A stretch of DNA of 64,000 nucleotides from Aequitasia blattaphilus (GCF_024721305.1 NZ_JAMXOD010000015.1:1-64000), one strand, 5' to 3'. Positions 44,408 through 52,952 are shown, counted from the first letter of the stretch. The notes: generated by a model not told the origin, from the sequence alone. Made by a program: numbers and translations.

Positions 44408-45739
44408 ATGGAAAATGTACAGATTTTGCTATGTCAGCATGTCGGCGCACCGTGTGCACCGATTGTACAAGTGGGAGACTCAGTAAAAAAGGGTACGCTG
44501 ATTGCAACTCCTACGGGTCTTGGGGCCAATATTTTTTCCAGTGTTTATGGAGTGGTGGAAGAAATAAAAGAAGACCGCATTGTCATTAAACCTGACGAAG
44601 AGCAGCCAGAAGAGTTTGAGCCAATCAAAGAGGGTGATAAGCTTGAGATGATTAAAGAAGCTGGCATTGTTGGTATGGGTGGTGCAGGATTTCCCACAGG
44701 TGTTAAGCTGAGTACACAGCTGGAAGGGGGCTATGTCTTGGTTAATGCGGCGGAATGTGAGCCGGGATTATACCATAACATACGTCAGATTGAAGAAAAT
44801 GTGGAAGCAACAGTGAGAGGCTTAAAGTATTGCATGGAAATCACGACAGCGAAAAAAGGGATTTTTGCAATCAAAGAAAAGAATGATAAAGCAATAAAAA
44901 TATTAAGAGAAGCAATTAAAGATGAAGAAAATATATTCATTCATCTATTGGCAGACATCTACCCTATGGGTGAGGAACGTGCAGTGGTAAGAGAGTGCCT
45001 TGATATCTTATTAGGAGTTGATAAACTTCCAAGTGCAGCAAACTCCGTTGTAATTAATGTAGAAACATTGCTTCGTATTACCGAAGCAGTTGAAGAGAAA
45101 AAACCTTGTTTCAGCAAAAACCTTACGGTCAACGGTCTTTTGAAAGATGGACATAAGCCCCACGTATTCTTTGATGTTCCAGTAGGAACGTCTGTGGGAA
45201 CTTTGATTGAAATGGCTGGCGGTATAGCGGAAGATGAGAAGCTGGGAGAGATTATCCTTGGCGGACCTTTTACAGGAAAATCCACAACCTTGGATGTTCC
45301 GATTACGAAAACAACAGGTGGTGTAATCCCCACAATGGAATTCATGGATTTCCACGGAGCGAATGTAGGTCTTTTGGTATGCGCCTGTGGAGGAAATGAA
45401 GGGAGAATGAGAGAGCTTGCAGATAAATATAATGGAAAAGTTGTTTCTGTTGTGAGATGTAAGCAAGCAGTAGAAATGAAAAATGGCGCATTGAAATGTG
45501 AGGATCCTGGAAACTGTCCGGGACAAGCAGAAAAATGTATTAAAATGAAAAAAGATGGTGCCCTTTATACAATTATAGGAAATTGTTCGGATTGTTCGAA
45601 TACGGTTATGGGTTCTGCTCCGAAGCTGGGATTAAAGGTAGTTCACCAGACGGATCATGTAATGCGAACAATTGGACATCCGTTATACAGACATCTTACC
45701 ATATCCAAAAAGGCCGACCAATTGCCAAATGGTAAATAG
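44408..45739 (+). CDS. prdC: PrdC, RnfC-like electron-transfer protein of proline reductase
   Basis: 443 residues, ATG 44408 after AAGGAGAAGG. It has a glycine-rich NADH/flavin-like segment (GIVGMGGAGFPTGVK, near 85), AECEPG as in RnfC, and C-terminal Cys clusters (CACGG, NCSDCSN). PrdC is thought to pass electrons from NADH or Rnf to D-proline reductase. In some relatives PrdC is thought to be a selenoprotein; I see no in-frame UGA here, only cysteines. It is the first protein gene after selC, 85 bases away with no clear terminator between. Confidence 0.9.
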   Translation: MENVQILLCQHVGAPCAPIVQVGDSVKKGTLIATPTGLGANIFSSVYGVVEEIKEDRIVIKPDEEQPEEFEPIKEGDKLEMIKEAGIVGMGGAGFPTGVKLSTQLEGGYVLVNAAECEPGLYHNIRQIEENVEATVRGLKYCMEITTAKKGIFAIKEKNDKAIKILREAIKDEENIFIHLLADIYPMGEERAVVRECLDILLGVDKLPSAANSVVINVETLLRITEAVEEKKPCFSKNLTVNGLLKDGHKPHVFFDVPVGTSVGTLIEMAGGIAEDEKLGEIILGGPFTGKSTTLDVPITKTTGGVIPTMEFMDFHGANVGLLVCACGGNEGRMRELADKYNGKVVSVVRCKQAVEMKNGALKCEDPGNCPGQAEKCIKMKKDGALYTIIGNCSDCSNTVMGSAPKLGLKVVHQTDHVMRTIGHPLYRHLTISKKADQLPNGK

Positions 45740-45894
45740 AACCGGTATTACTGTTATGATGGCGAAGTAAACTACCCCGATTGATTTACTGGGACGAAAA
45801 CTTATAATCTGAGAGGTTTGTCCGCTGCCATTGATAACTGTTATATACAAAACACTTTTAGTATGCATTGAATCAAATTAAGGAGGGAAACAAT

Positions 45895-47763
45895 ATGTCA
45901 ATCACAGCTGAAACAGCAAAAGAACACGCAAAAGATCCTGCGGTACTTTGCTGTAGAAGAGAAGCGGGAACGGTGATTTCGGCTTCGGACCTGGAAGATC
46001 CTGCAATTTTTGATGATCTTGTGGATTCAGGACTATTGAATCTGGATGGAGCGCTTACTATTGAACAGGTTATAGGAGCGAAACTTACAGAAACAAGAGA
46101 CTCTCTCAATCCGATTACAGCAGATGTTGTAGAAGGAGCGAAGGTGGTAGCGGAAGCTGAAGATGAGCCAGCGGATATACCAGCAGGAGAGGGAACACCA
46201 ACAGCTGCACCTCAGGCGCCTATTCCTACAATGGCAGGGCCAGGTGGAGTGCTTAAAATCCATATTGGAGAGGGAAAAGATATTAATCTTGAGATTCCAG
46301 TAGGTGGATTAGGAAATGGTGTCCCAGCGGCGTTGCCACAAAGCGCTGACATGGTGGGTTCGGCAGAAGCTGCCATAAGTGCACCAGAAGTGGCAGGAGA
46401 AGAGAAGGTTGTAAGAACCTTAACAAGAAAACACTTCAATATTACAGAAGTTAAAAGAGGACCGGAAACGAAAATAGAAGGAACGACTCTTTACATCCGT
46501 GAAGGAATTGAAGCAGAATGTGTTGAAAATCAAAAATTGGTAACGGATCTTAAATTAGAGATTATTACACCTGCTGATTATCATACTTATTCTGAAACAA
46601 TTATGGATGTTCAGCCAATTGCGACCAAAGAAGAGGAAAGTGAAGTTGGCAGTGGTGTTACCAGAGTACTTGATGGAGTAATTATGATGGTAACAGGTAC
46701 TGATGCAAATGGTGTTCAAATAGGTGAGTTTGGTTCATCAGAAGGATATTTAGATGAGAATATCATGTGGGGACGTCCAGGTTGTCCTGAAAAGGGAGAA
46801 ATCTTTATTAAAACTCAGGTAACCATAAAAGAAGGAACCAATATGGAAAGACCAGGTCCTTTGGCTGCTCATACTGCAACGGATATTATTACTCAGGAAA
46901 TTAGAGAAGTAATGAAGAAGCTGGAAGAGTCTTTGGTAGTTGAAACAGAAGAGTTTAAACAAATCAGAAGACCTGGAAAGAAAAAAATTGTTATTGTAAA
47001 AGAAATCATGGGACAAGGCGCGATGCATGACAACCTGCTTCTGCCGGTTGAGCCAGTTGGTATCTTAGGCGGAAAGCCAAACGTTGATTTAGGAAATGTA
47101 CCAGTTGCTGTGTCTCCACTGGAAGTACTGGACGGCTGTGTACATGCACTTACCTGTATTGGACCGGCTTCAAAAGAGATGAGTAGACATTACTGGAGAG
47201 AGCCTCTTGTTTTAGAAGCACTTCATGATCCGGAAGTAGACTTGTGTGGTGTGATTTTTGTAGGAAGTCCACAGATTAATGCAGAGAAGTTCTATGTATC
47301 AAGAAGAGTTGGTATGATGGTAGAAGCGTTAGATGTTGATGGTGCTTTTGTTACGACAGAAGGATTTGGTAATAACCATATTGACTTTGCGGCACATCAT
47401 GAAGAGATTGGCAAGAGAGGAATTCCTGTTGTAGGTTTATCCTTCTGCGCAGTTCAAGGTGCGTTGGTTGTTGGAAATAAATACATGACAGCTATGGTTG
47501 ATAATAACAAGTCCGAATCAGGTATTGAGAATGAGGTTCTGGGTTGTAATACTCTTTGTCACGAAGATGCTCTTCGCGCACTTGCAATGCTAAAGGCTGC
47601 AATTGCAGAGGCAGATATTAAAGGTGCTGAGAAGAAATGGAATCCAAACGTTAAATCTACAAACATTGAACTTGTATCAAACGTAACGGGACAACCGATT
47701 GAATTGGTAGAAAATGAACAGTCCTTACCAATGAGTCAGAAGAGAAAAGAAAAGTACGACTAG
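45895..47763 (+). CDS. prdA: D-proline reductase proprotein PrdA (pyruvoyl-forming)
   Basis: 622 residues from ATG 45895, chosen for AAGGAGGG at 45880; the frame from 45868 starts before it. PrdA is cut at a Cys to give a pyruvoyl-bearing small subunit and a larger chain. Here the site is Cys421 (codon 47155-47157) in HALTCIGP, the same residue number as I recall for the Acetoanaerobium sticklandii enzyme. The N-terminal region contains an alanine/proline-rich linker (about 90-120). D-proline is bound at the pyruvoyl group and cleaved to 5-aminovalerate with PrdB's selenocysteine. Confidence 0.95.
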   Translation: MSITAETAKEHAKDPAVLCCRREAGTVISASDLEDPAIFDDLVDSGLLNLDGALTIEQVIGAKLTETRDSLNPITADVVEGAKVVAEAEDEPADIPAGEGTPTAAPQAPIPTMAGPGGVLKIHIGEGKDINLEIPVGGLGNGVPAALPQSADMVGSAEAAISAPEVAGEEKVVRTLTRKHFNITEVKRGPETKIEGTTLYIREGIEAECVENQKLVTDLKLEIITPADYHTYSETIMDVQPIATKEEESEVGSGVTRVLDGVIMMVTGTDANGVQIGEFGSSEGYLDENIMWGRPGCPEKGEIFIKTQVTIKEGTNMERPGPLAAHTATDIITQEIREVMKKLEESLVVETEEFKQIRRPGKKKIVIVKEIMGQGAMHDNLLLPVEPVGILGGKPNVDLGNVPVAVSPLEVLDGCVHALTCIGPASKEMSRHYWREPLVLEALHDPEVDLCGVIFVGSPQINAEKFYVSRRVGMMVEALDVDGAFVTTEGFGNNHIDFAAHHEEIGKRGIPVVGLSFCAVQGALVVGNKYMTAMVDNNKSESGIENEVLGCNTLCHEDALRALAMLKAAIAEADIKGAEKKWNPNVKSTNIELVSNVTGQPIELVENEQSLPMSQKRKEKYD

Positions 47764-47771
47764 GAGATACT

Positions 47772-48053
47772 ATGAAATACGGTGACAAGATAATTAAGAT
47801 GGAAGGTGTAATTGTAGAAGTGACAGACGGAGCAGTTGCAATTGATTTAAAAGGTCGTCTGGGCTATTTAAAAGTTCCGATGCGCATGCTGATTACGGAT
47901 TATCCTCTTAAGGTGGGACAAGAGGTTGCATGGAATATGAGTTTTGTGGAACAAATTGGTCCTGATGTCAACGAAAAGTATATTAGTAATCTGGATACAT
48001 ATAAAAAGCGCCAAGAAGAAATGCGCGAAAAGAATAGTAAGGAGGAATCATAA
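47772..48053 (+). CDS. Small conserved protein between prdA and prdB (CBO2463/CBO2479-like)
   Basis: 93 residues. KMEGVIVEVTDGAVAIDLKGRLGYLKVP looks like a small beta barrel (quoted motif: VIVEVTDGAVAIDL), and a charged helical tail YKKRQEEMREKNSKEE ends it. The family recurs between prdA and prdB, which suggests a helper or assembly role. No catalytic motif is seen. AGGAG before the next gene overlaps its stop. Confidence 0.75.
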   Translation: MKYGDKIIKMEGVIVEVTDGAVAIDLKGRLGYLKVPMRMLITDYPLKVGQEVAWNMSFVEQIGPDVNEKYISNLDTYKKRQEEMREKNSKEES

Positions 48054-48779
48054 ATGAGTTTAACAGTAGTTAAAGGGATGCAATCGGAAATATTTGTTCC
48101 TATTACTCCGCCTTCTGTTTGGACTCCCGTGACGAAAGAGCTAAAAGATATGTCGATTGCTTTAGCGACAGCAGCCGGAGTGCATAAGAAGAGTCAGGAG
48201 AGATTTAATCTTGCTGGTGACTTTACTTGGAGAAAAATTGAGAACACTACACCTTCCAGTGAGTTGATGGTATCTCATGGTGGGTATGATAATGGTGATG
48301 TTAATAAGGACATCAACTGTATGTTCCCGATTGATCGAATTCATGAATTAGCAGCAGCTGGTTTTATCAGAGCTTGCGCACCTGTTCATGCAGGATTTAT
48401 GGGTGGCGGTGGAAATCAGGAGAAGTTTAAGCATGAAACTGGACCTGCCATTGCGCAAATGTTCAAAGAAGAAGATGTGGATGCAGTTCTTCTAACGGCT
48501 GGCTGAGGTACCTGCCACCGCTCTGCAGTTTTGGTGCAGAGAGCGATTGAAGAAGCTGGTATTCCAACAATTATTATAGCAGCTCTTCCACCTGTTGTAC
48601 GTCAGACAGGTACCCCACGTGCTTCCGCTCCACTTGTTCCTATGGGAGCGAATGCGGGAGAACCAAACAATGTTCAGCAACAGACAGAGATTGTGAAAGC
48701 AACTCTTGAGTTATTGGAAACAATTGAAACACCAGGAAAGATTGTGCCATTGCCTTTCGAGTACGTAGCAAAAGTTTAA
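48054..48779 (+). CDS. prdB: D-proline reductase selenoprotein subunit PrdB
   Basis: 241 residues when TGA 48504-48506 is read as selenocysteine 151, in LLTAG-U-GTCHRSA. Two apparent ORFs (to 48506 and from 48531) are one gene. The known PrdB has Sec at nearly the same position, and the following GTC matches its active-site motif. The Sec attacks the D-proline C-alpha-N bond with PrdA's pyruvoyl group. AGGAGG precedes ATG 48054. A SECIS-like hairpin follows the UGA. Confidence 0.96.
48504..48541 (+). promoter_or_regulatory. UGA(Sec) codon and SECIS hairpin in prdB
   Basis: CTCTGCA (48521-48527) and TGCAGAG (48535-48541) form seven perfect pairs around GTTTTGG, starting 14 bases after the UGA. 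Confidence 0.8.
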
Positions 48780-48788
48780 TTACTTTTA

Positions 48789-48824
48789 GGGCAGATGTTG
48801 ATAAATGCATCTGCCCGTTTTTTT
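48789..48824 (+). terminator. Intrinsic terminator between prdB and prdD
   Basis: GGGCAGATG (48789-48797) pairs perfectly with CATCTGCCC (48808-48816), then G and seven T. Confidence 0.9.
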
Positions 48825-48842
48825 ATATAGGAGGAGTGGAAG

Positions 48843-49610
48843 TTGAGTCAGAAAGCGATAGACTTAAGAAGACTTGTGATTAAAGCGTTTCATATTGATC
48901 AAGTAGAGTTTGGTGAAGAAAACAGAGTTACTACCGATGGGAAACTGGTTCTTGATAAGGGGATTTTAGAAGAGATTACCAGAGAAGAGGAGTATATCGA
49001 ATCAATAGACATTCAGATTATAAAGCCAGGAGAGCACGATAGATTTACCAATACAATTATGGATATTATCCCTGTTTCTACAAAGGTTTTGGGGAAAATA
49101 GGAGAAGGAATCACCCACACTTTAACCGGAGTGTACTTTATGCTGACGGGAGTGGATACAGAGGGGAAACAGACTCATGAATTTGGCTCATCGGAAGGGA
49201 ATTTAAAGGAACGGCTCTATTTGAACCGGGCTGGAACGCCGAGTGAGGATGATTTTATTATATCCTTTGATGTTGTGTTAAAGGCTGGAATGGGACAGGA
49301 AAGACCAGGGCCTACGGCAGCCCATAGGGCATGTGATAAGGTAATACAGATTTTCAGAGAGCAGTTAAAAAAGTTCAAAGGTGATTTGGCAGGAGAGCGC
49401 CATGAATATCATGACGTGGTTCGCCCGGGAAAAAAACGAGTGGTGATTGTAAAACAGGTGGCAGGTCAAGGGGCTATGTATGACACTCATTTGTTTGCAA
49501 AAGAGCCCAGCGGAGTAGAAGGCGGTCACTCAATTATTGATTTGGGAAATATGCCGGTTGTGTTGACGCCAAATGAGTACCGTGACGGAATTATACGTTC
49601 TATGCAGTAG
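48843..49610 (+). CDS. prdD: PrdD, PrdA-like N-terminal homologue
   Basis: 255 residues, TTG 48843 with AGGAGG upstream. It resembles the middle of PrdA: FTNTIMDIIPVSTKVLGKIGEG, GSSEGNL and VVRPGKKRVVIVKQ match PrdA segments. It stops just before the pyruvoyl Cys region (PVVLTPNEYRDGI aligns with PrdA's PVAVSPLEVLDGC). It lacks the PrdA Ala-Pro linker. The role in the prd complex is unclear in relatives. It lies beyond a terminator and so may be made at lower level. Confidence 0.85.
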   Translation: MSQKAIDLRRLVIKAFHIDQVEFGEENRVTTDGKLVLDKGILEEITREEEYIESIDIQIIKPGEHDRFTNTIMDIIPVSTKVLGKIGEGITHTLTGVYFMLTGVDTEGKQTHEFGSSEGNLKERLYLNRAGTPSEDDFIISFDVVLKAGMGQERPGPTAAHRACDKVIQIFREQLKKFKGDLAGERHEYHDVVRPGKKRVVIVKQVAGQGAMYDTHLFAKEPSGVEGGHSIIDLGNMPVVLTPNEYRDGIIRSMQ

Positions 49611-49623
49611 GAGGAGAAAAAAT

Positions 49624-50097
49624 ATGGGAATTGGGCCATCGACAAAAGAGACGTCCCTGCATCATTTCAGAGATCCCTTGTTGGATGTGGTTTCAAAAGA
49701 TGAGGAATTGGATTTAATGGGAATCATTATAGTGGGAACTCCAGACGGAAATGAAGAGAAAATGCTTGTTGGCACAAGAACGGCAGTTTGGGCTGAATGC
49801 ATGCGTGCGGATGGGGTTATTATATCCTCTGATGGATGGGGAAACTCGGATGTGGATTTTACGAATACATGTGAACAGCTGGGAGTCCGTGGAATTCCGG
49901 TTACTGGATTGAATTTCAGTGGTACAGTTGCTCAATTTGTGGTTACAAATAATTATTTGGATGGAATTATTGATATTAATAAAAGTGAAGAGGGTATTGA
50001 AACCAATGTTGTAGGTGAAAATAACATGGTAGAGCTGGACTGTAAGAAGGCCACTGCCCTTTTGAAACTAAAAATGCGGCAGAAGGATAATGGATAA
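49624..50097 (+). CDS. prdE: PrdE, homologue of the PrdA C-terminal (pyruvoyl) half
   Basis: 157 residues from ATG 49624 (AGGAGG at 49610); an in-frame upstream start at 49573 is inside prdD. MGIGPSTKETSLHHFRDPL aligns with PrdA residues from TCIGPASKEMSRHYWREPL, with Gly2 at the place of Cys421, so it cannot form a pyruvoyl group. The rest matches the PrdA small-subunit region. It pairs with PrdD as a split PrdA paralogue. Confidence 0.85.
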   Translation: MGIGPSTKETSLHHFRDPLLDVVSKDEELDLMGIIIVGTPDGNEEKMLVGTRTAVWAECMRADGVIISSDGWGNSDVDFTNTCEQLGVRGIPVTGLNFSGTVAQFVVTNNYLDGIIDINKSEEGIETNVVGENNMVELDCKKATALLKLKMRQKDNG

Positions 50098-50127
50098 TTA
50101 TGTACCTGGTTTCGATTTTATGAAAAA

Positions 50128-50162
50128 GAAAAAGCACGACTAATGTCGTGCCCTTTCTTTTT
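50128..50162 (+). terminator. Terminator of the prd operon
   Basis: GCACGAC (50134-50140) pairs with GTCGTGC (50145-50151) around TAAT, followed by CCTTTCTTTTT. Confidence 0.9.
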
Positions 50163-50186
50163 GGTATGTCATTGAGAGGTTTTCTG

Positions 50187-50215
50187 TTGTATTGCAGTTA
50201 ATATATATATATATA
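50187..50215 (+). promoter_or_regulatory. Promoter of the 50.2 kb RNA
   Basis: TTGTAT (50187-50192), 17 bases, TATATA (50210-50215) in an AT run; start expected near 50222. Confidence 0.6.
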
Positions 50216-50221
50216 CAAAGC

Positions 50222-50370
50222 TGGGGAATGCTCCTACAAAGAGGACGTATATTTTTTGGAGTCAACCAATGCAAGATGCTCTTGGGGGAAGCAATCGGCA
50301 AAGGTATCACTGCAATAACAACCGTTACTTAAAGGTAATCCTTTAAGTGAGCTAACTATACCATTTTTGT
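50222..50370 (+). ncRNA. Probable structured non-coding RNA of unknown class
   Basis: About 150 bases without a coding frame, between a promoter and a terminator-like end. GGTAT (50303-50307) pairs with ATACC (50358-50362) and is followed by ATTTTTGT. Inside, TCACT (50308-50312) pairs with AGTGA, and ACTTAAAGG/CCTTTAAGT around TAAT competes with it. A second domain includes CCAA/TTGG with GCA/TGC around 50267-50286. Candidate classes such as raiA or 6S need a covariance search. The remainder of 50371-50484 is AT-rich with nothing seen. Confidence 0.5.
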
Positions 50371-50484
50371 ACAACATTGTCAATATTAGAATTATAATTA
50401 TGCATAAAAAGGATTATTTAGTTAAAAATATACAAAAAACATGTGGGAAAACACTTTGTTTTTGTAAAGCAATAAAATCAAAAG

Positions 50485-50513
50485 TTGCCAAAAGAAGTAG
50501 TATATACTATAAT
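50485..50513 (+). promoter_or_regulatory. Promoter of the 50545 gene
   Basis: TTGCCA (50485-50490), 17 bases, TATAAT (50508-50513). It shows that the longer start at 50485 cannot be right. Confidence 0.75.
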
Positions 50514-50544
50514 TTATAGAAAAAGTGAAGAGAAAGAGGGAAAT

Positions 50545-51159
50545 ATGACTATATTATATAGAGTGGTTACGAAACATACGAAGGAGATGCTCCTTGATTT
50601 TATTCGATTTAGTTATAAAGTACGACATCCAAAGTCGGCTTATCGTATGGCGGTAATGGGAGTGGGGTTCATTTTGATAGGATTTCTTGCAAGAGAAAGC
50701 AGTAAGCCTCTAATGGTAATGGCTTTTGTTTTGGGAGTTGCAACAATTGCATTAGTTTTTTTGAGAAGGTATATTGCTTTGGCACGGCTAACCTCAAAAG
50801 ATTATTTATACCAGAAAGAGATAGCTATTACCTTAGGGTTTGGTCAAGGGGGATTTTGGATTCAAGAAGGTGATAATCCCGGTGCAACAATGAAATATGG
50901 TGAGATTACACAAGTGTATAAAGATAAAGCGAATTTTTTCATATCGATTAATAATGAGGAAGTACAAGTATTGCCCTATGGTGACTTCGCAGAAGGAAAT
51001 GTGGAGAGGTTTGAAGGTTTCATTCAGGATAAAACGAAAAGGCAGATAATACATTTGGATATTTCTTTTAAGGAAAGGATAAAGATGATAAAGAATCAGA
51101 TGAAGATTGCTGAGGTAGAGCATGATCAGAAAATTGAAGAGATGAAAAAGAAAAAATAA
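50545..51159 (+). CDS. Two-helix membrane protein, YcxB-like
   Basis: 204 residues from ATG 50545 (AGAAAGAGGGA upstream). Two hydrophobic helices (about 37-50 and 56-72) are followed by a soluble domain in which YGEITQVYKDKANFFISI resembles the YcxB C-terminal region. The tail is lysine-rich and helical. Function unknown. It has its own promoter and terminator and no operon partners. Confidence 0.65.
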   Translation: MTILYRVVTKHTKEMLLDFIRFSYKVRHPKSAYRMAVMGVGFILIGFLARESSKPLMVMAFVLGVATIALVFLRRYIALARLTSKDYLYQKEIAITLGFGQGGFWIQEGDNPGATMKYGEITQVYKDKANFFISINNEEVQVLPYGDFAEGNVERFEGFIQDKTKRQIIHLDISFKERIKMIKNQMKIAEVEHDQKIEEMKKKK

Positions 51160-51163
51160 TATA

Positions 51164-51208
51164 AAAACTCCGACCAATCAGAGTGTTCAAGATGGGTCGG
51201 AGTTTTTT
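51164..51208. terminator. Bidirectional terminator
   Basis: AAAACTCCGACC (51164-51175) pairs with GGTCGGAGTTTT (51195-51206), plus flanking T. It serves the YcxB-like gene and the convergent TauE gene. Confidence 0.92.
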
Positions 51209-51219
51209 GTGAATATTAA

Positions 51220-52086
51220 TTATGCCTTTGATGCATCTTTAAAGAAAGTAAATGATGTAAAGAGCATTACTGCAATGATAACCCATGTAAGGATAGTTAA
51301 AGGCAGACTCTTAACAATGAAGTATGCAATGAATACACCGATAACACCAAAGATGGTCAGCATGATGGAAGCTTTTCTGTCGTATTTTCCTTCACGAATA
51401 AAGCGGATACCTGCTGATGGCATTAAAAATGCACAAGAGCCCATCATGATTGGGAAAGCGGCGGAAATATTCATCCCAAGAGCGCCCACTAAAGCCATAC
51501 AAGGTGCGTAAAGTCCAACGCCGATAGTCATAAGAGCACCTAAGAGGCAGTTTATAACAACACCGATTACAAGTTTGACACCAGTAAGTGCAGTAGCAGT
51601 TCCTTGTGCGCCGAATGGACCAACACCTAGCAGCCTAGCAGCCATTACGATTGCGAGAAAAATAAGAGCGGCACCAAGAGCGATACGTACTTGCTTAACT
51701 GGCCATTTAGATACGATACCAGCACCTACAACAGCGCCTATTACTGCAGCAGCGAGCAAAGCGATTAATGTAATTGGATCGATATCGATTAATCCGAAAA
51801 ATAGTAATGCTTCGGTAACGACGGGAATTGTATCTCCAACGTTGAGTGTACCTGGCATTGTTTCGTCAGGACTTGAATTTGTAAATTTAAATCCAGCCTG
51901 TGTAGTAGCAAAGCTTCCAATTCCTAAGGTATCAAGGAAGTTGGTTACAGCTCCGATGATAGCAAGAGCTACCATATGTTTTCCATCGAAATCTTCTTTA
52001 TGTTTAATACAATCTTTGATTAAATAGACTGCAAACACAAGCGTCCATGCACTAAGGACGATTCGTAAAATTGTTACAGAATTCAT
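51220..52086 (-). CDS. TauE/SafE family membrane transporter
   Basis: 288 residues. Start ATG 52086 is preferred because GGAGG lies 7 bases before it, whereas ATG 52092 touches it. About eight helices form two repeats. TNFLDTLGIGSFATTQ is the characteristic first-repeat motif, and GVGLYAPCMALVGALGM is the second. The family exports sulfite, sulfonates and other organic anions. Next to prd genes, an anion such as 5-aminovalerate or a sulfur compound could be its cargo, but this is a guess. The leader is structured. Confidence 0.85.
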   Translation of the reverse strand: MNSVTILRIVLSAWTLVFAVYLIKDCIKHKEDFDGKHMVALAIIGAVTNFLDTLGIGSFATTQAGFKFTNSSPDETMPGTLNVGDTIPVVTEALLFFGLIDIDPITLIALLAAAVIGAVVGAGIVSKWPVKQVRIALGAALIFLAIVMAARLLGVGPFGAQGTATALTGVKLVIGVVINCLLGALMTIGVGLYAPCMALVGALGMNISAAFPIMMGSCAFLMPSAGIRFIREGKYDRKASIMLTIFGVIGVFIAYFIVKSLPLTILTWVIIAVMLFTSFTFFKDASKA

Positions 52087-52209
52087 ATTCATCCCTCCAG
52101 ATTTTGAAATTATTTAACTAGTTACTAGTAAATAAAAATGAACAGTGCTATGTCTTTATACGTACAATCACCCCGATTGATTGTACAAATGGCTTCCTAC
52201 TGTTCTTAG
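52087..52209 (-). promoter_or_regulatory. Structured 5' leader of the TauE/SafE gene
   Basis: The transcript should begin at about 52206. Its first bases (ACTGTTC on plus at 52199-52205) pair with GAACAGT at 52140-52146. Inside is a perfect 9-base stem GTACAATCA/TGATTGTAC (52162-52170, 52178-52186) around CCCCGAT. The compact 5' fold looks like a small regulatory RNA domain of unknown class. Confidence 0.5.
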
Positions 52210-52212
52210 TTA

Positions 52213-52241
52213 ATTCTACCAATTTGTCAGGAAAAAGTCAA
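52213..52241 (-). promoter_or_regulatory. Promoter of the TauE/SafE gene
   Basis: On the minus strand TTGACT (52241-52236), 17 bases, TAGAAT (52218-52213). Confidence 0.75.
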
Positions 52242-52295
52242 TCTTTTTCGGTACAGTTGACGATGGAAAAAGAAGGAAAAAAAGCAAAAAAAGCC

Positions 52296-52556
52296 TTGCA
52301 TTCCGTATGGGATTGAGATATACTAGTAGAGCTGTGACATGATAGCGTAGAAGCGAGAGGTTGCTACTTATAATAGTAGGTTTTCCGTGGAGCGAATGTC
52401 AAGTTATGAAACTTAACGACAAGTCACTGTACGAATTCATAGAAGTCCACCATAGTAGTGGAAACAACGTGTGAGTAACTCACGACACACACGGAAGAGT
52501 GTACAGTCACCGCTTGTCGTACTGAATCAAAGTACGAAAAGGAGGCGACTTTTTTT
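52296..52556 (+). promoter_or_regulatory. S10 operon promoter and long leader
   Basis: TTGCAT (52296-52301), 17 bases, TATACT (52319-52324). The roughly 220-base leader has several stems, for example TACTT...AGTA-type pairs near 52375 and GTACTG/AAAGTAC near 52518. It ends in AAAGGAGG before rpsJ. In many bacteria L4 binds this leader; that is inferred here. Confidence 0.6.
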
Positions 52557-52874
52557 ATGGCAAGTCAAGTAATGAGAATCACATTGAAGGCTTATGATCA
52601 CCAATTGGTAGATGCATCAGCGAAAAAAATCATCGAAACTGTAAAGAAAAACGGAGCACAAGTGAGTGGACCAGTACCACTTCCAACTAAGAAGGAAGTA
52701 GTTACAATCTTAAGAGCGGTTCACAAATATAAAGATTCCAGAGAACAGTTCGAACAAAGAACTCACAAAAGACTTATTGATATTGCAACACCTACTCAGA
52801 AAACAGTAGATGCATTATCAAGACTGGATATCCCAGCCGGTGTCTATATCGACATCAAAATGAAAAACAAATAA
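52557..52874 (+). CDS. rpsJ: 30S ribosomal protein S10
   Basis: 105 residues. [19 protein letters not shown] and the central [12 protein letters not shown] loop are clear S10 signatures; [10 protein letters not shown] follows. It is the first gene of the operon, ATG 52557 with AAAGGAGG 14 bases upstream. S10 sits in the 30S head and also acts with NusB in antitermination. Confidence 0.98.
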   Translation: MASQVMRITLKAYDHQLVDASAKKIIETVKKNGAQVSGPVPLPTKKEVVTILRAVHKYKDSREQFEQRTHKRLIDIATPTQKTVDALSRLDIPAGVYIDIKMKNK

Positions 52875-52952
52875 AAGCAGTAATCTACATAATGTAGGAT
52901 GAACAACCTATATAATAGGATGTTCCGCTGTATATTAATGGAGGTAATAATA

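Noticed and set aside
48054-48779. prdB as a frameshifted or broken gene
   Set aside because: The frame is the same on both sides of one TGA in the known Sec context, a hairpin follows it, and the sel genes are present.
50222-50370. tmRNA, SRP RNA or RNase P RNA
   Set aside because: None of their conserved core sequences or lengths fit.
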